From NCBI GenBank assembly GCA_050257395.1, contig JBLMWU010000250.1, forward strand, positions 1-51,132: a stretch of DNA of 51,132 bases. Direction: 5' to 3'. The notes beneath the pieces were generated by a model that did no database searches, was not told the DNA's origin, and saw nothing but the letters and a program-made list of their open reading frames with translations. The position numbers and the translations under genes were made by a program. Shown one piece after another: positions 1 to 8,462 of this stretch (its first letter is position 1; every line of letters starts with the position of its first letter). This stretch comes from JAIRTY01 sp050257395. Its GTDB lineage: Bacteria; Actinomycetota; Actinomycetes; Streptosporangiales; Streptosporangiaceae.

Positions 1-746
1 GCCAGCTCGACGCCGCGCGCCCGGGCCAGCGCCTCGGTGCTGGCCAGCACGTCGCTGACCAGGTCGTCAAGCGTGATCTCGTCATAGGACACCTGCAAGG
101 TGCCCGAATGGATGCGGGACAGCTCGAACAGGTCGTCAACCATGGTCGCCAGCCGGTCGGCCTCGGCCCGCATCTGCTTGTGGTAGCGCGGCGGATCTGC
201 GGCCAGGCCGTCCTCCAGGGACTCGGCCATCGCGCGCAGCCCGGCCAGCGGGGTGCGCAGGTCATGCGAGATCCAGGCAACCAGCTGCCGCCGGGACTGC
301 TCGAGCGCGCGCTCCCGCGCTCGTGACGTCGCCAGCCTGGCGCTGGTGTCCGCCAGTTCCTGGGACACGGCGGCGAACTCCGCCGCCAGCGGCAGCGCCG
401 GGGGCCGGAACTGGCCCGCCTCGTCGCCGAGCGACCGGGCTGCCTGCCGCAGCGCGGTGCTGCTGGATCCGATCTGCCGCCCGAGCAGCCAGCTGAAGGC
501 GGAAGCCTCGATGCCGGCGACGACGCACACCATCGCGACGACGCCGAGATCATGCTGGGACAGGAACATCGCCTCGGCGGTGCCGAGCGTGCCGGCCACG
601 ATCGCGAGCACGGGCACCGTGCCGCTCGCCTGGATGGACAAGCGGAGTGAGGCCCGGCGCAGCAGCCGGATGACGCCCATGCCCGCCAGCCCCACGACGC
701 TCGTGCACCCCGCCGCGATCAGGACAATCTGGACCTGGGCGTTCAT
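1..746 (-). CDS. Sensor histidine kinase, N-terminal part (runs off window)
   Basis: The frame is open from an ATG at 746 to the window edge, giving 248 residues. Membrane-like hydrophobic stretches lie at about residues 5-28 and 43-88, followed by a short HAMP-like/coiled linker. The HisKA dimerisation helix carries WISHDLRTP with phospho-accepting His161. The ATP-binding HATPase domain would lie beyond the window. The start codon overlaps the stop of the upstream response regulator gene (ATGA), so the two are translationally coupled and form a two-component pair. There is no large extracellular sensor domain, so the stimulus is probably membrane-linked. The family is clear from the H-box; the signal is unknown. 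Confidence 0.9.
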   Translation of the reverse strand, partial: MNAQVQIVLIAAGCTSVVGLAGMGVIRLLRRASLRLSIQASGTVPVLAIVAGTLGTAEAMFLSQHDLGVVAMVCVVAGIEASAFSWLLGRQIGSSSTALRQAARSLGDEAGQFRPPALPLAAEFAAVSQELADTSARLATSRARERALEQSRRQLVAWISHDLRTPLAGLRAMAESLEDGLAADPPRYHKQMRAEADRLATMVDDLFELSRIHSGTLQVSYDEITLDDLVSDVLASTEALARARGVEL

Positions 747-1453
747 GACGGGTCCGCCTCCCAGCGGTAGCCGACACCCCAGACCGTCTGCAGCTGGGCC
801 GGCGAGGCGGGCACCCGCTCGACCTTGTCACGCAGCCGGCGAACGTACACGGTGATGGTCGACAGGTCGCCGAGCGACCAGCCCCATACCTGCTCTAGCA
901 GTTCCGCGCGGGAGAACGCCCGGCCCGGGTGGGAGACGAAGAAGGCAAGCAGGTCGAACTCGCGCACGGTCAGGTCCAGCTCCCGGCCGTCGCTGCGGGC
1001 GCGCCGGGCGGCCACGTCGACCTCCAGCCGGCCCGAGCGCACGGGCTGCGGCGCGGCTGCCGCCGCGGTCTCGGCCGCGCGGGCGCGGCGGAGGACGGCC
1101 TGCACCCGCAGGGTGAGCTCCCGCGGGCTGAACGGCTTGGTCACGTAATCGTCGGCGCCGGCCTCCAGCCCGAGCACGCGGTCGCTTTCCTCACCGAGTG
1201 CGGTCAGCATGATCACCGGCAGCGGCGCCTGGCTGTCCTGTCCCTCGCGCAGGCGCCGGCACACCTCCAGGCCGCTGACACCCGGCAGCATCAGGTCCAG
1301 CACCACCAGATCGGGCCGCCACGTCGCGGCGATCTCCAGTGCGGCCGGCCCGTCCACCGCATGCCGGGGCTCCAGGCCGGCGTGGCGCAGGTAGTCCACG
1401 ACGACCTCCGCCACGGTCAGGTCATCTTCGACAACGAGAATGCGCGCGTTCAC
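743..1453 (-). CDS. OmpR/PhoB-family response regulator
   Basis: This 236-residue protein has an N-terminal receiver domain with acidic pocket E9-D10-D11, phospho-acceptor D53 (VLDLMLPG), T84 and K106 (YVTKPFSP). A C-terminal winged-helix DNA-binding domain covers about residues 137-232 and ends in the typical VWGVGYRW. The start is GTG at 1453. It overlaps the kinase gene by 4 bp and is the first gene of that operon. A promoter-like element lies about 50 bp upstream. It is divergent from the GT2 operon at 1654 and near other envelope glycosyltransferases, so control of those genes is a reasonable inference but is not shown. Confidence 0.95.
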   Translation of the reverse strand: MNARILVVEDDLTVAEVVVDYLRHAGLEPRHAVDGPAALEIAATWRPDLVVLDLMLPGVSGLEVCRRLREGQDSQAPLPVIMLTALGEESDRVLGLEAGADDYVTKPFSPRELTLRVQAVLRRARAAETAAAAAPQPVRSGRLEVDVAARRARSDGRELDLTVREFDLLAFFVSHPGRAFSRAELLEQVWGWSLGDLSTITVYVRRLRDKVERVPASPAQLQTVWGVGYRWEADPS

Positions 1454-1510
1454 GCCCCGAGTCTAGGAAGCCAGGCGATCACTCAGGGCGGCCGCGGGCC
1501 CGTCCGGGCA

Positions 1511-1539
1511 TCTATACGAAATTTTCTTCAGTTTGTCAT
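1511..1539 (-). promoter_or_regulatory. Putative promoter of the response regulator/kinase operon
   Basis: On the minus strand ATGACA (5/6 match to the -35 consensus) and TATAGA are separated by 17 bp. This sits in an AT-rich island inside very GC-rich DNA. It predicts a transcript start near 1504 and a leader of about 50 nt. Confidence 0.5.
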
Positions 1540-1653
1540 AAATGACGGGGCAGCCGCACAACCGGAATCGGGCTGCCGCTCAGCGGCTGAGTTCTCCATT
1601 TTGTAAGGTTCTATCGCCAGTGCCGGCCCGCCATTGGTAATAACGTCACACCC

Positions 1654-2304
1654 GTGATCGTTGACGTGATCTTGCCCTGCCTGAACGAGGCATCGGCATT
1701 GCCATGGATTCTCGAAAGGATGCCCGCTGGCTTCCGCCCGGTCGTCGTGGACAACAATTCCACGGACGGTTCGGGTGAGGTCGCCAGATCGCTCGGCGCG
1801 ACGGTCGTGGCCGAGCCGGCCCCGGGCTTCGGGGCCGCCGCTCACGCCGGCCTGCTGGCGGCGACCAGCGACCTGGTCTGCTTCTGCGACTGTGACGGCA
1901 GCCTCGACCCGCAGCAGTTTCCCCTGCTGACCGCGCCGCTGCTGGCCGGCCAGGCCGACCTGGTCCTCGGCCGCCGGCGCCCAGAGCAGCGGAGCGCGTG
2001 GCCGCTGCCGGCCCGGCTGGCCAACTGGGAGCTGGCGCGGCGGGTCCGCCGCCGCACCGGGCTCGGCATCCGCGACCTGGGGCCGATGCGGGCGGCAGGC
2101 CGCGAGGCGCTGCTCGGCCTGAACCTCGCCGACCGGCGGTTCGGCTACCCGCTGGAGATGGTCATGAACGCGGCGGCCGCCGGCTGGCGGGTGACGGAGG
2201 TCGAGGTGATCTACCTGCCCCGTATCGGGAAATCCAAGGTCACCGGGACCGTGGGAGGCTGCGTGCGCACCGTGCGGGACATGAGCCAGGTATTCGCCCG
2301 GTGA
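1654..2304 (+). CDS. Glycosyltransferase family 2
   Basis: This 216-residue GT-A fold enzyme is predicted to use a nucleotide- or polyprenyl-linked sugar donor. The N-terminus shows VILPCLNEASALPWIL, then VVDNNSTDGSG (nucleotide binding) and the acidic motif CDCDGSLDP that stands where the DXD metal site is expected. A glycine/arginine-rich acceptor region and RIGKSKVTGT near the C-terminus resemble dolichol-phosphate mannosyltransferase-like proteins. The start is GTG at 1654 with no Shine-Dalgarno sequence; a TAATAA element at 1638-1643 lies about 10 bp upstream, which would fit a leaderless mRNA. It is the first gene of a three-gene operon with 4-bp overlaps. Confidence 0.88.
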   Translation: MIVDVILPCLNEASALPWILERMPAGFRPVVVDNNSTDGSGEVARSLGATVVAEPAPGFGAAAHAGLLAATSDLVCFCDCDGSLDPQQFPLLTAPLLAGQADLVLGRRRPEQRSAWPLPARLANWELARRVRRRTGLGIRDLGPMRAAGREALLGLNLADRRFGYPLEMVMNAAAAGWRVTEVEVIYLPRIGKSKVTGTVGGCVRTVRDMSQVFAR

Positions 2305-2993
2305 CCGCTCCCCCACCGCAACCGGCCAGCACCCTGCTCGTCATCGCGAAGCAGCCGGTACCCGGCCGGGTCAAGACCCGCCTGGTGCCGCCGTGCACGC
2401 ATGAGCAGGCTGCCGCTCTCGCCGAGGCCGCGCTCACCGACACGCTGCACACCATGCTGATGGTCCCGGCCAGGCGGCGGGTCCTGGTCCTGGAGGGCGA
2501 GCCGGGCCCGTGGCTGCCCGCCGGGTTCGAGATCGTGCCGCAGTGCGGCGGCCCGCTCGACGAGCGCCTCGCCAGCGCCTTCGCCGCGGTAAGCGGCCCG
2601 GCGCTGCTGATCGGAATGGACACGCCGCAGGTCACCCCCGGTCTGCTCACGGTGGACTGGCGGGCCGCCGACGCCTGGTTCGGCCCGGCCGCCGACGGCG
2701 GATTCTGGGCCCTCGGCCTGCGCGTGCCCGATCCGGCGCTGCTGCGCGGCGTGCCGATGTCGACTCCGGCTACCGGCGCCGTCCAGCGTGCCCGGCTGCT
2801 CGCGGCCGGGTTGCGCGTCGCCGACTTGCCGCGGCTGCGCGACGTCGACACGGCTGCGGACGCCGTGGCCGTGGCCTGCGAGGCACCGCGGAGCCGTTTC
2901 GCCGCCCGGGCGCGGGCGCTGGCCGCGGTGCTGAGCCCGGCCGGCCGGGGGGAAAGCCTCTTCGCGGAAAGCGCCCTCGGGGAAACAGCATGA
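2301..2993 (+). CDS. DUF2064 / TIGR04282-type glycosyltransferase-like protein
   Basis: The 230-residue product starts at GTG 2301, overlapping the previous stop (GTGA). The N-terminus LLVIAKQPVPGRVKTRL is the signature of the DUF2064 family, a nucleotidyl-sugar-transferase-like fold. GMDTPQVTPGLL and GPAADGGFWALGL are the other two conserved blocks, with D and G residues expected around the active site. Members commonly sit beside a GT2 gene and a SAM methyltransferase, exactly as here. The true substrate is unknown; the 'arsenosugar' label some databases use for the family should not be taken as evidence for this gene. Confidence 0.88.
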   Translation: MTAPPPQPASTLLVIAKQPVPGRVKTRLVPPCTHEQAAALAEAALTDTLHTMLMVPARRRVLVLEGEPGPWLPAGFEIVPQCGGPLDERLASAFAAVSGPALLIGMDTPQVTPGLLTVDWRAADAWFGPAADGGFWALGLRVPDPALLRGVPMSTPATGAVQRARLLAAGLRVADLPRLRDVDTAADAVAVACEAPRSRFAARARALAAVLSPAGRGESLFAESALGETA

Positions 2994-3628
2994 GGGCAGG
3001 CGCGATCGCCCTGTACGAAGAGGCGCTGCGCGAGCAGGCGGCGGCGCTGGTCCTGCGGACCGCTGACGGCCGTGCGCTGCCGCTCCAGGTATCCCGCTGG
3101 TGCGGGCCGCCCGATGCCGCGGACGAGGAACTGCTCCGGCACTGCCTTGGCCCGGTCCTCGACGTGGGCTGCGGCCCCGGGCGGCTGACCGTTGCGCTCA
3201 CCGAGCGGGGCATTCCAGCGCTGGGGGTGGACATCTCGCAGGCCGCGGTAGTCCGGGTGCGCGCGGCCGGGGCGGCTGCACTGCACCGGTCGGTGTTCGA
3301 CCCGCTGCCCGGGCAGGGCCGGTGGACCACCGTTCTGCTGGCGGACGGCAACATCGGCATCGGCGGCCTGCCCGCCCGTCTCCTGCAGCGCTGCGCCCAG
3401 CTGCTGGCACCAGGCGGCCGGATCCTGATCGAAGCCGAGCCCGGCAACGTAAACGAAGAGATGACCGCGTGGCTCGAACACCCCGACGGCCGGCGCGGCC
3501 CGGCCTTTCCCTGGGCCCGCATGGGCGTGCCTGCCCTGCTGCGCGCCACCGTAGAGGCCGGCCTGCAAGTCGTCGAGCAATGGCGTCACGCGGAGCGCGA
3601 GTTCGCCTGTGTAGCCGCGCGGTCATAG
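2990..3628 (+). CDS. Class I SAM-dependent methyltransferase
   Basis: The product is 212 residues from ATG 2990, overlapping the DUF2064 stop (ATGA). VLDVGCGPGRLTVAL is motif I of the Rossmann SAM-binding fold, followed by the acidic GVDIS at the end of strand 2 and LLADGNIGIGG as motif II. LLAPGGRILIEAEPG matches motif III. The C-terminal part is a short acceptor-binding region. It is the last gene of the GT2-DUF2064-methyltransferase operon and ends before a strong hairpin. Methylation of the product of the two upstream enzymes is likely but the substrate cannot be read from sequence. Confidence 0.88.
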   Translation: MRAGAIALYEEALREQAAALVLRTADGRALPLQVSRWCGPPDAADEELLRHCLGPVLDVGCGPGRLTVALTERGIPALGVDISQAAVVRVRAAGAAALHRSVFDPLPGQGRWTTVLLADGNIGIGGLPARLLQRCAQLLAPGGRILIEAEPGNVNEEMTAWLEHPDGRRGPAFPWARMGVPALLRATVEAGLQVVEQWRHAEREFACVAARS

Positions 3629-3723
3629 GGGCACCGGCAATCTGGCGGCGAAACAGGTGCGCGCCTGCCGTGCCCTCCGCGGAGGCGACGAGGACGATCT
3701 CGGCGTGCGCGCGAGGGTACGAG

Positions 3724-3759
3724 CAGGTGGCGGCGGGCCGATGGGCCCGCCGCCACCTG
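3724..3759. terminator. Bidirectional hairpin terminator
   Basis: A perfect 16-bp GC-rich stem (3724-3739 paired with 3744-3759) with the 4-nt loop GATG lies between two convergent operons ending at 3628 (+) and 3771 (-). There is no U-tract, as is common in actinobacteria. Confidence 0.8.
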
Positions 3760-3770
3760 GCGGGCGCGCG

Positions 3771-5882
3771 CTAGCGGGTCAGGTTGTATACGGTGACGCC
3801 GCCGATGGCGTGCGCGGTGAAGTGGGCCTTCACCCACGCTGTGATCTGCGCCGCGACGCCGGTGCCGCCGCCGAAGCTGTCCCTGTTCTCCCCCACGAAG
3901 TAGTGGATCTTGTGCTGGGCCACCAGCTGCTTGAACGTGGCCAGGGACGGAGCAGGGTCGGAGCCGTTGAAGCCGCCGATCGCCATGACCGCCTTGCCGG
4001 TGGCCAGCTCCAGCGGGGCGGCACTCTGGGAGCCGACCGTCGCCGCCACCCAGGTGTAGCCGGAGGCGCCGGTTTCCAGCAGCTTCTTGAGCGCGCTGCT
4101 GACCTGAGTGTTGCCGGCCAGCCCGCCGAAGGCACCCATCCGGCCCCCGCTGCCGGGGAACCCGCCCCGGCCACCCGGGAAGCCGCCCTGGCCGCCCGGG
4201 AATCCCTGACCGGCACCGGGGCTCCCGCTCGGCGGCTTGACGTTGCTGCCCGCCGCGCCGGGCAACCTGCCGGCCGCCGCGCCGGGGAACTTGCCACTGG
4301 CCGCGCCCGGGAACCTGCCGCCGCCCGGGAACGCCCCGCCGAAACCGGCGGTGGTGGCGGGTCCCGCCGACGGGATCGCGCCGGTGTAGCTGCTGGCCGC
4401 GGTGCTGACGCTGTAGGCGAGCGGCCCGCCTAGCCCCGCTGCCAGGGCCAGCGCCAGCGGCGCCACGGTCAGCCACCGGGCGGCCCGCCGCCCGGCCGGT
4501 GCTGCCGCCAGCTGCGGCCAGGCCAGGACCAGCCCGGCGGCTACCACGGCGGCGAGCGCGATCACGAACCGCAGCCAGGGGTTCCAGCCAGCGCTGCGGC
4601 TGAGCAGGACCCACGACCAGGCGGCGGTCGCGACCAGCATGGCTGTCATGACGAGGCGGGCGGCCAGCCGGTCGCGGACCCGCCACAGCGCCACCGCACC
4701 GGCGCCGGTCAGTGCCGCCACCGCGGGCGCCAGCGCGATCGTGTAGTAGGGGTGGATGATCCCGGCCATGTAGCTGAAGACCAGCCCGGTCACGAGCAGC
4801 CAGCCACCCCACAGCAGGGCCGCGGCACGGGTGCGGTCGGTGCGGGGAGCGCGCCACGACAGCCACGCCAGCGCGGCCAGTGCGATCAGCGCGGCCGGGA
4901 GCAGCCAGCTGACCTGGCCGCCCATGCTCGCGCCGAACAGCCTGCTCATTCCCCGCCCGTCCGAGAACGGCGACCCCGCCCCGCCGCGGAACCCGAACGA
5001 GCCCGCCTCGTTGCCGCTGAGCCTGCCCAGGCCGTTGTACCCGAAGGTCAGCTGGAGGATGTTGTTGCTGGCGGAGCCGCCCACGTAGGGGCGGCTGGCT
5101 GCCGGGGTGAGCAGGTCGATGGCCACCCACCAGCCGGCGCCCGCCAGCAGGGCGGCGCCGCCCGCCAGCAGCTGCCAGAGCCGCCGGCCGAGCCGGGGCG
5201 GCCCCGCGACCAGGTACACCAGGGCGAACGCCGGCAGCACCAGGAACGCCTGCAGCATCTTGGTGAGGTAGCCGAAGCCGAGCAGCGCCCCGGTGATGGC
5301 AAGCCAGCGGGTCCGCCCCGACTCCACCGCCCGGGCGGTGGTGTAGGCCGCGAGCACCAGCAGCAGCACCAGCAGGGCGTCGGGGTTGTTGTACCGGAAC
5401 ATCAGGGTGGCCACGGGCGTGACGGCCATCGCGGCGCCGGCGATGAGCCCGGCGGCGGGCCCCGACCATCGGCGCACGGTGGCGTACAGCACGCCGGCGG
5501 TGGCGGCGCCTTCCAGGGCCTGCGGGACCAGCATGCTCCAGGAGCTGAACCCGAAGACGCGCCCGGATAGTTCCATCACCCACAGCGAAGCCGGGGTCTT
5601 GTCGACGGTGATGAAGTTCGCCGGGTCGAACGAGCCGAACAGGAACGCCTTCCAGCTCTTGGTGCCTGCCTGCACGGCGGCGGCGTAGAAGTCGTTGGCC
5701 CAGCCGTTGCGGCTCAGCCCGGCCAGGTACAGCACCGCGGTCAGCGTGAGGAGGGCGAGCAGCGCGGGCCGGGCCCAGGCCGGGTCCTCCGGGCGGCCTC
5801 GCCACAGCCGGGCCAGCCTGCCGCTGGCTGGCGGCCGCCCGTGTGCATGAGTGGCCGGGGATCGTGTCCAGATGGCTGTCAA
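3771..5882 (-). CDS. GT39/ArnT-like membrane glycosyltransferase (YkcB type)
   Basis: This 703-residue polytopic membrane protein has about 10-12 hydrophobic segments. The N-terminal region includes LAGLSRNGWANDFYAAAV with the acidic residue expected in the first periplasmic loop of PMT/ArnT enzymes, and ITVDKTPASLWV. A Gly/Pro/Phe-rich linker (about residues 505-582, repeated FPGG and FPGAA units) separates the membrane domain from a soluble C-terminal domain. The start is TTG at 5882, supported by AGGAG six bases upstream and by a 4-bp overlap with the stop of the GT2-GtrA gene. It is predicted to move a lipid-linked sugar, made by its neighbour, onto an extracytoplasmic acceptor. Confidence 0.9.
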   Translation of the reverse strand: MTAIWTRSPATHAHGRPPASGRLARLWRGRPEDPAWARPALLALLTLTAVLYLAGLSRNGWANDFYAAAVQAGTKSWKAFLFGSFDPANFITVDKTPASLWVMELSGRVFGFSSWSMLVPQALEGAATAGVLYATVRRWSGPAAGLIAGAAMAVTPVATLMFRYNNPDALLVLLLVLAAYTTARAVESGRTRWLAITGALLGFGYLTKMLQAFLVLPAFALVYLVAGPPRLGRRLWQLLAGGAALLAGAGWWVAIDLLTPAASRPYVGGSASNNILQLTFGYNGLGRLSGNEAGSFGFRGGAGSPFSDGRGMSRLFGASMGGQVSWLLPAALIALAALAWLSWRAPRTDRTRAAALLWGGWLLVTGLVFSYMAGIIHPYYTIALAPAVAALTGAGAVALWRVRDRLAARLVMTAMLVATAAWSWVLLSRSAGWNPWLRFVIALAAVVAAGLVLAWPQLAAAPAGRRAARWLTVAPLALALAAGLGGPLAYSVSTAASSYTGAIPSAGPATTAGFGGAFPGGGRFPGAASGKFPGAAAGRLPGAAGSNVKPPSGSPGAGQGFPGGQGGFPGGRGGFPGSGGRMGAFGGLAGNTQVSSALKKLLETGASGYTWVAATVGSQSAAPLELATGKAVMAIGGFNGSDPAPSLATFKQLVAQHKIHYFVGENRDSFGGGTGVAAQITAWVKAHFTAHAIGGVTVYNLTR

Positions 5883-7249
5883 CGTGCACTCCTGCCGCGA
5901 TCGAGTGGGGCTGCCGGCGCCTGGATGGCTGTCTCCAGCGGCGGCCTGAGCGGGCCGTCCCGCCGCAGCGGCCCGGTGTCAGCCGCCGGGGCGGGCCCGC
6001 GGCCGAAGACCCAGCCGCGGTAGAGAACGAACCGGACCACCGTCGCCACCAGGTTCGCAGCGACGAGCACGGTCACCTCGGCGGTGCGCCCGGGCCGGGT
6101 GGTGACGGCATGCAGCGCGGCCAGCGCACCGGAGGTGACTGCCAGCCCGGCACCGGAGGCGATGAGGCCGCGCAACTGGTGCCGGGCGGCCTGGGCGCGG
6201 CCGCGGATCCCGAAGGTGAACCGCCGGTTGACGGCCGTGTTGCCGATGGCCGTGACCAGCAGGCTGACCGCGTTGGCGGCCTGGGCTGCCAGCACGGTGC
6301 GCAGCAGCAGATACAGCAGAACGAACGACACCGTGCTGGCCAGGCCCACCGCGGCGAAACGGGCCAGCTGGCGGAAGAGCTCGCCCGGGCGGCTGCCTGC
6401 CGCCCCACCCGGCATGGCCCCCGATGGCAGGCCGGGCGGGGTGGCCGTCCCGAGCACCGGGACGCTGACCCGGCCCCGGGCCAGCCCGGTGCCGAGCCGG
6501 GCGATCCCCCGCAGGTCGGCGAGGGCGGTGGCGAAGAGGTTGACCCGGGAGTCCGCGTCATCGATCCAGTCGACTGGCACCTCGTGGATGCGCAGGCCGG
6601 CGCGTTCGGCGAGGACCAGCAGCTCGGTGTCGAAGAACCAGCCGGTGTCGGCGGTCAGCGGCAGCAGTTCCCGCGCCGCCTCCCGCCGGATCGCCTTGAA
6701 CCCGCACTGGGCGTCGGAGAACCCGGTGCCCAGAGTGACGTGCAGCAGCAGGTTGTAGCAGCGGGAGATGAACTCCCGGCGCGGGCCGCGCACCACCCGC
6801 GCCCCGCGGGCCAGCCGGGTGCCGATCGCCACGTCGCTGTGACCGGACAGCAACGGGGCCAGCAGCGGGGACAGGGCGTTCAAGTCAGTGGACAGATCCA
6901 CGTCCATGTACGCGCAGACGTCCGCGTCACTGGCTGACCAGATCGAACGCAGCGCGCCGCCGCGGCCCGGCCGCTCCAGCCGCACCGCCCGGACGCCGGG
7001 CAGCTCCGCGGGCAGTGACCGGGCCTGTGCCCAGGTGCCGTCGGTGCTGCCGTTGTCCGCGATGGTGATGCGCGTAACGAAGGGGAACCGGTCAGTGACG
7101 TATTCGTGCAGCCGCCGGACGCTGGGCACGAGATCGTGGTCCTCGTTCCGGACCGGTATCACGATCTCCACCTGGGCCTCGCGCCGTGCCCCAGGCAGCC
7201 CCGGCATGCCCGGCTCAGCGGCGCTGAGCAGGGAATCAGGTGATCTCAT
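5879..7249 (-). CDS. Bifunctional GT2 / GtrA-family protein
   Basis: This 456-residue fusion has a cytoplasmic GT2 domain at about residues 25-270 (IVIPVRNEDHDL, ADNGSTDGTW and YMDVDLSTD carrying the metal-binding acidic residues, GFKAIRR) and a C-terminal GtrA domain with four hydrophobic helices at about 300-440. GT2 enzymes of this type charge polyprenyl phosphate with a sugar and GtrA proteins help flip it. The gene is translationally coupled to the GT39 gene downstream, so the pair forms a make-flip-transfer unit. Start ATG 7249; no strong Shine-Dalgarno was identified. About 180 bp of non-coding DNA lie upstream. Confidence 0.92.
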   Translation of the reverse strand: MRSPDSLLSAAEPGMPGLPGARREAQVEIVIPVRNEDHDLVPSVRRLHEYVTDRFPFVTRITIADNGSTDGTWAQARSLPAELPGVRAVRLERPGRGGALRSIWSASDADVCAYMDVDLSTDLNALSPLLAPLLSGHSDVAIGTRLARGARVVRGPRREFISRCYNLLLHVTLGTGFSDAQCGFKAIRREAARELLPLTADTGWFFDTELLVLAERAGLRIHEVPVDWIDDADSRVNLFATALADLRGIARLGTGLARGRVSVPVLGTATPPGLPSGAMPGGAAGSRPGELFRQLARFAAVGLASTVSFVLLYLLLRTVLAAQAANAVSLLVTAIGNTAVNRRFTFGIRGRAQAARHQLRGLIASGAGLAVTSGALAALHAVTTRPGRTAEVTVLVAANLVATVVRFVLYRGWVFGRGPAPAADTGPLRRDGPLRPPLETAIQAPAAPLDRGRSAR

Positions 7250-7432
7250 GCGGCCGACCTTGCCGGGCCGGATTAGACCGCGGCTGCACCACGCCTCGCA
7301 GTGGCCTCTGATTCAGCGGCTGCCGGACCGGATCCCAGGAAAGTCACAGGAACCCGGCAGCCGGCCTGGAGCAGGCTGGCTCAGCCTGCCTGCCGCCACC
7401 CGCTACCACGGGTCCGGGAAACCCAGGGCGCA

Positions 7433-8092
7433 TCAGCCTCCAGGCACTCGGGGCGATTCACCACTGCGCTGGCGCGGGATGCTGGCAGGCTCGATGGCCG
7501 GGATCCAGCCGGTGTCGTCGCCGGGGTCGCTGTGGCGGTAGTGCTCCATGGCGGCGGTCATGAGGGTGGCCATGGCGATAGCCCGTTTCTTGTCCCACGC
7601 CACGACCGGGTATTTGACGCGGAACTCAGGGCTGGTTTGCAGGCAGGCAGGGCAGGCGAACCGGGCGAAGGCGTCTTCCCGCCAGCCATCGCCGATCGCG
7701 CGGGCCCGGTTGTCGGCTTCACCGAGAGCGTCGGGGTCGGCGAACCAGGTGACACAGGAGCCCATCTGGCACCACAGGACCGGCCTGCGCAGCTCATCGC
7801 CGATAACTGCGCGCTGGGTGGCGTGACGCGGGCTCCCGCGCGGCACAGATGGATCCGCAGGCAGGCTGCGGGAGCGGCCCGATGGGAGGCCCTGAGGTTC
7901 GTCTGCCGGTGCTGGCATCGGCCAGGTGCCGCCGACATACGGACGAGTCAGCGAGGCCGGTGGCCCGGTGCGGCCACCGCCGGGGTGGAGGATGCCGTCA
8001 GATCCGGGGACGTCATTCTGATCGTGCAATTCCGCGAGCCAGGCATTCGTGTCATCGGGATCGGCGTTTGTGCGAGTGAGCTTCGCTTTCAT
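7433..8092 (-). CDS. Hypothetical protein with a CX4C...CX2C zinc-ribbon-like motif
   Basis: I do not recognise this family. The frame extends to 8356, but ATG 8092 is preferred because GGAGGT lies seven bases upstream; this gives 219 residues. The first ~100 residues are polar, proline- and glycine-rich and probably disordered. A compact domain follows with WCQMGSC (C108, C113) and FACPAC (C147, C150), a spacing that suits zinc binding. The C-terminal region is predicted to be partly helical (KRAIAMATLMTAAMEHY). It stands alone, with the GT cluster downstream and MscL upstream, so context gives no function. Confidence 0.6.
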   Translation of the reverse strand: MKAKLTRTNADPDDTNAWLAELHDQNDVPGSDGILHPGGGRTGPPASLTRPYVGGTWPMPAPADEPQGLPSGRSRSLPADPSVPRGSPRHATQRAVIGDELRRPVLWCQMGSCVTWFADPDALGEADNRARAIGDGWREDAFARFACPACLQTSPEFRVKYPVVAWDKKRAIAMATLMTAAMEHYRHSDPGDDTGWIPAIEPASIPRQRSGESPRVPGG

Positions 8093-8462
8093 GTGCATAA
8101 CCTCCGCCGCCGCGTGCTTGCTGCCGTCACGCCGCAGGGGCCGGTGTGACGTGTGTCGCAGCGAAGACAGCGCTCGGCGGGACGATACCCGGATCCGCGC
8201 CCGGCATGCATTTCCCGACGGAAGATTTTTGCGCCCCGCGCTTATCCAGATAATAGTTATCCTGCCGCGGGCAGCGACTATCTGATGTGCCGCATTGGAC
8301 CTTTGGCGGCACACCGCGAGCGTTTCACTCCCAGCCGCCGGAACCCGGTGAGCCACGCAGAGATTCGCGGCGGCGGCAGGTTCCCGGCTGCGTGCGAAAC
8401 GCCGCCAGCCGTGATGGCGTTACCGAGCTGCCGACCGGGCCCGTGATACGGCACTCATTTTT
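8093..8462. other. Intergenic region with two small inverted repeats
   Basis: No gene is supported here. An 8-bp perfect stem with a 12-nt loop (TGTGCCGC at 8286-8293, GCGGCACA at 8306-8313) could terminate the mscL transcript. A 13-bp palindrome, GATAATAGTTATC at 8249-8261, lies in the only AT-rich patch, about 160 bp before the zinc-ribbon gene, and may be part of its promoter region. Confidence 0.3.
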
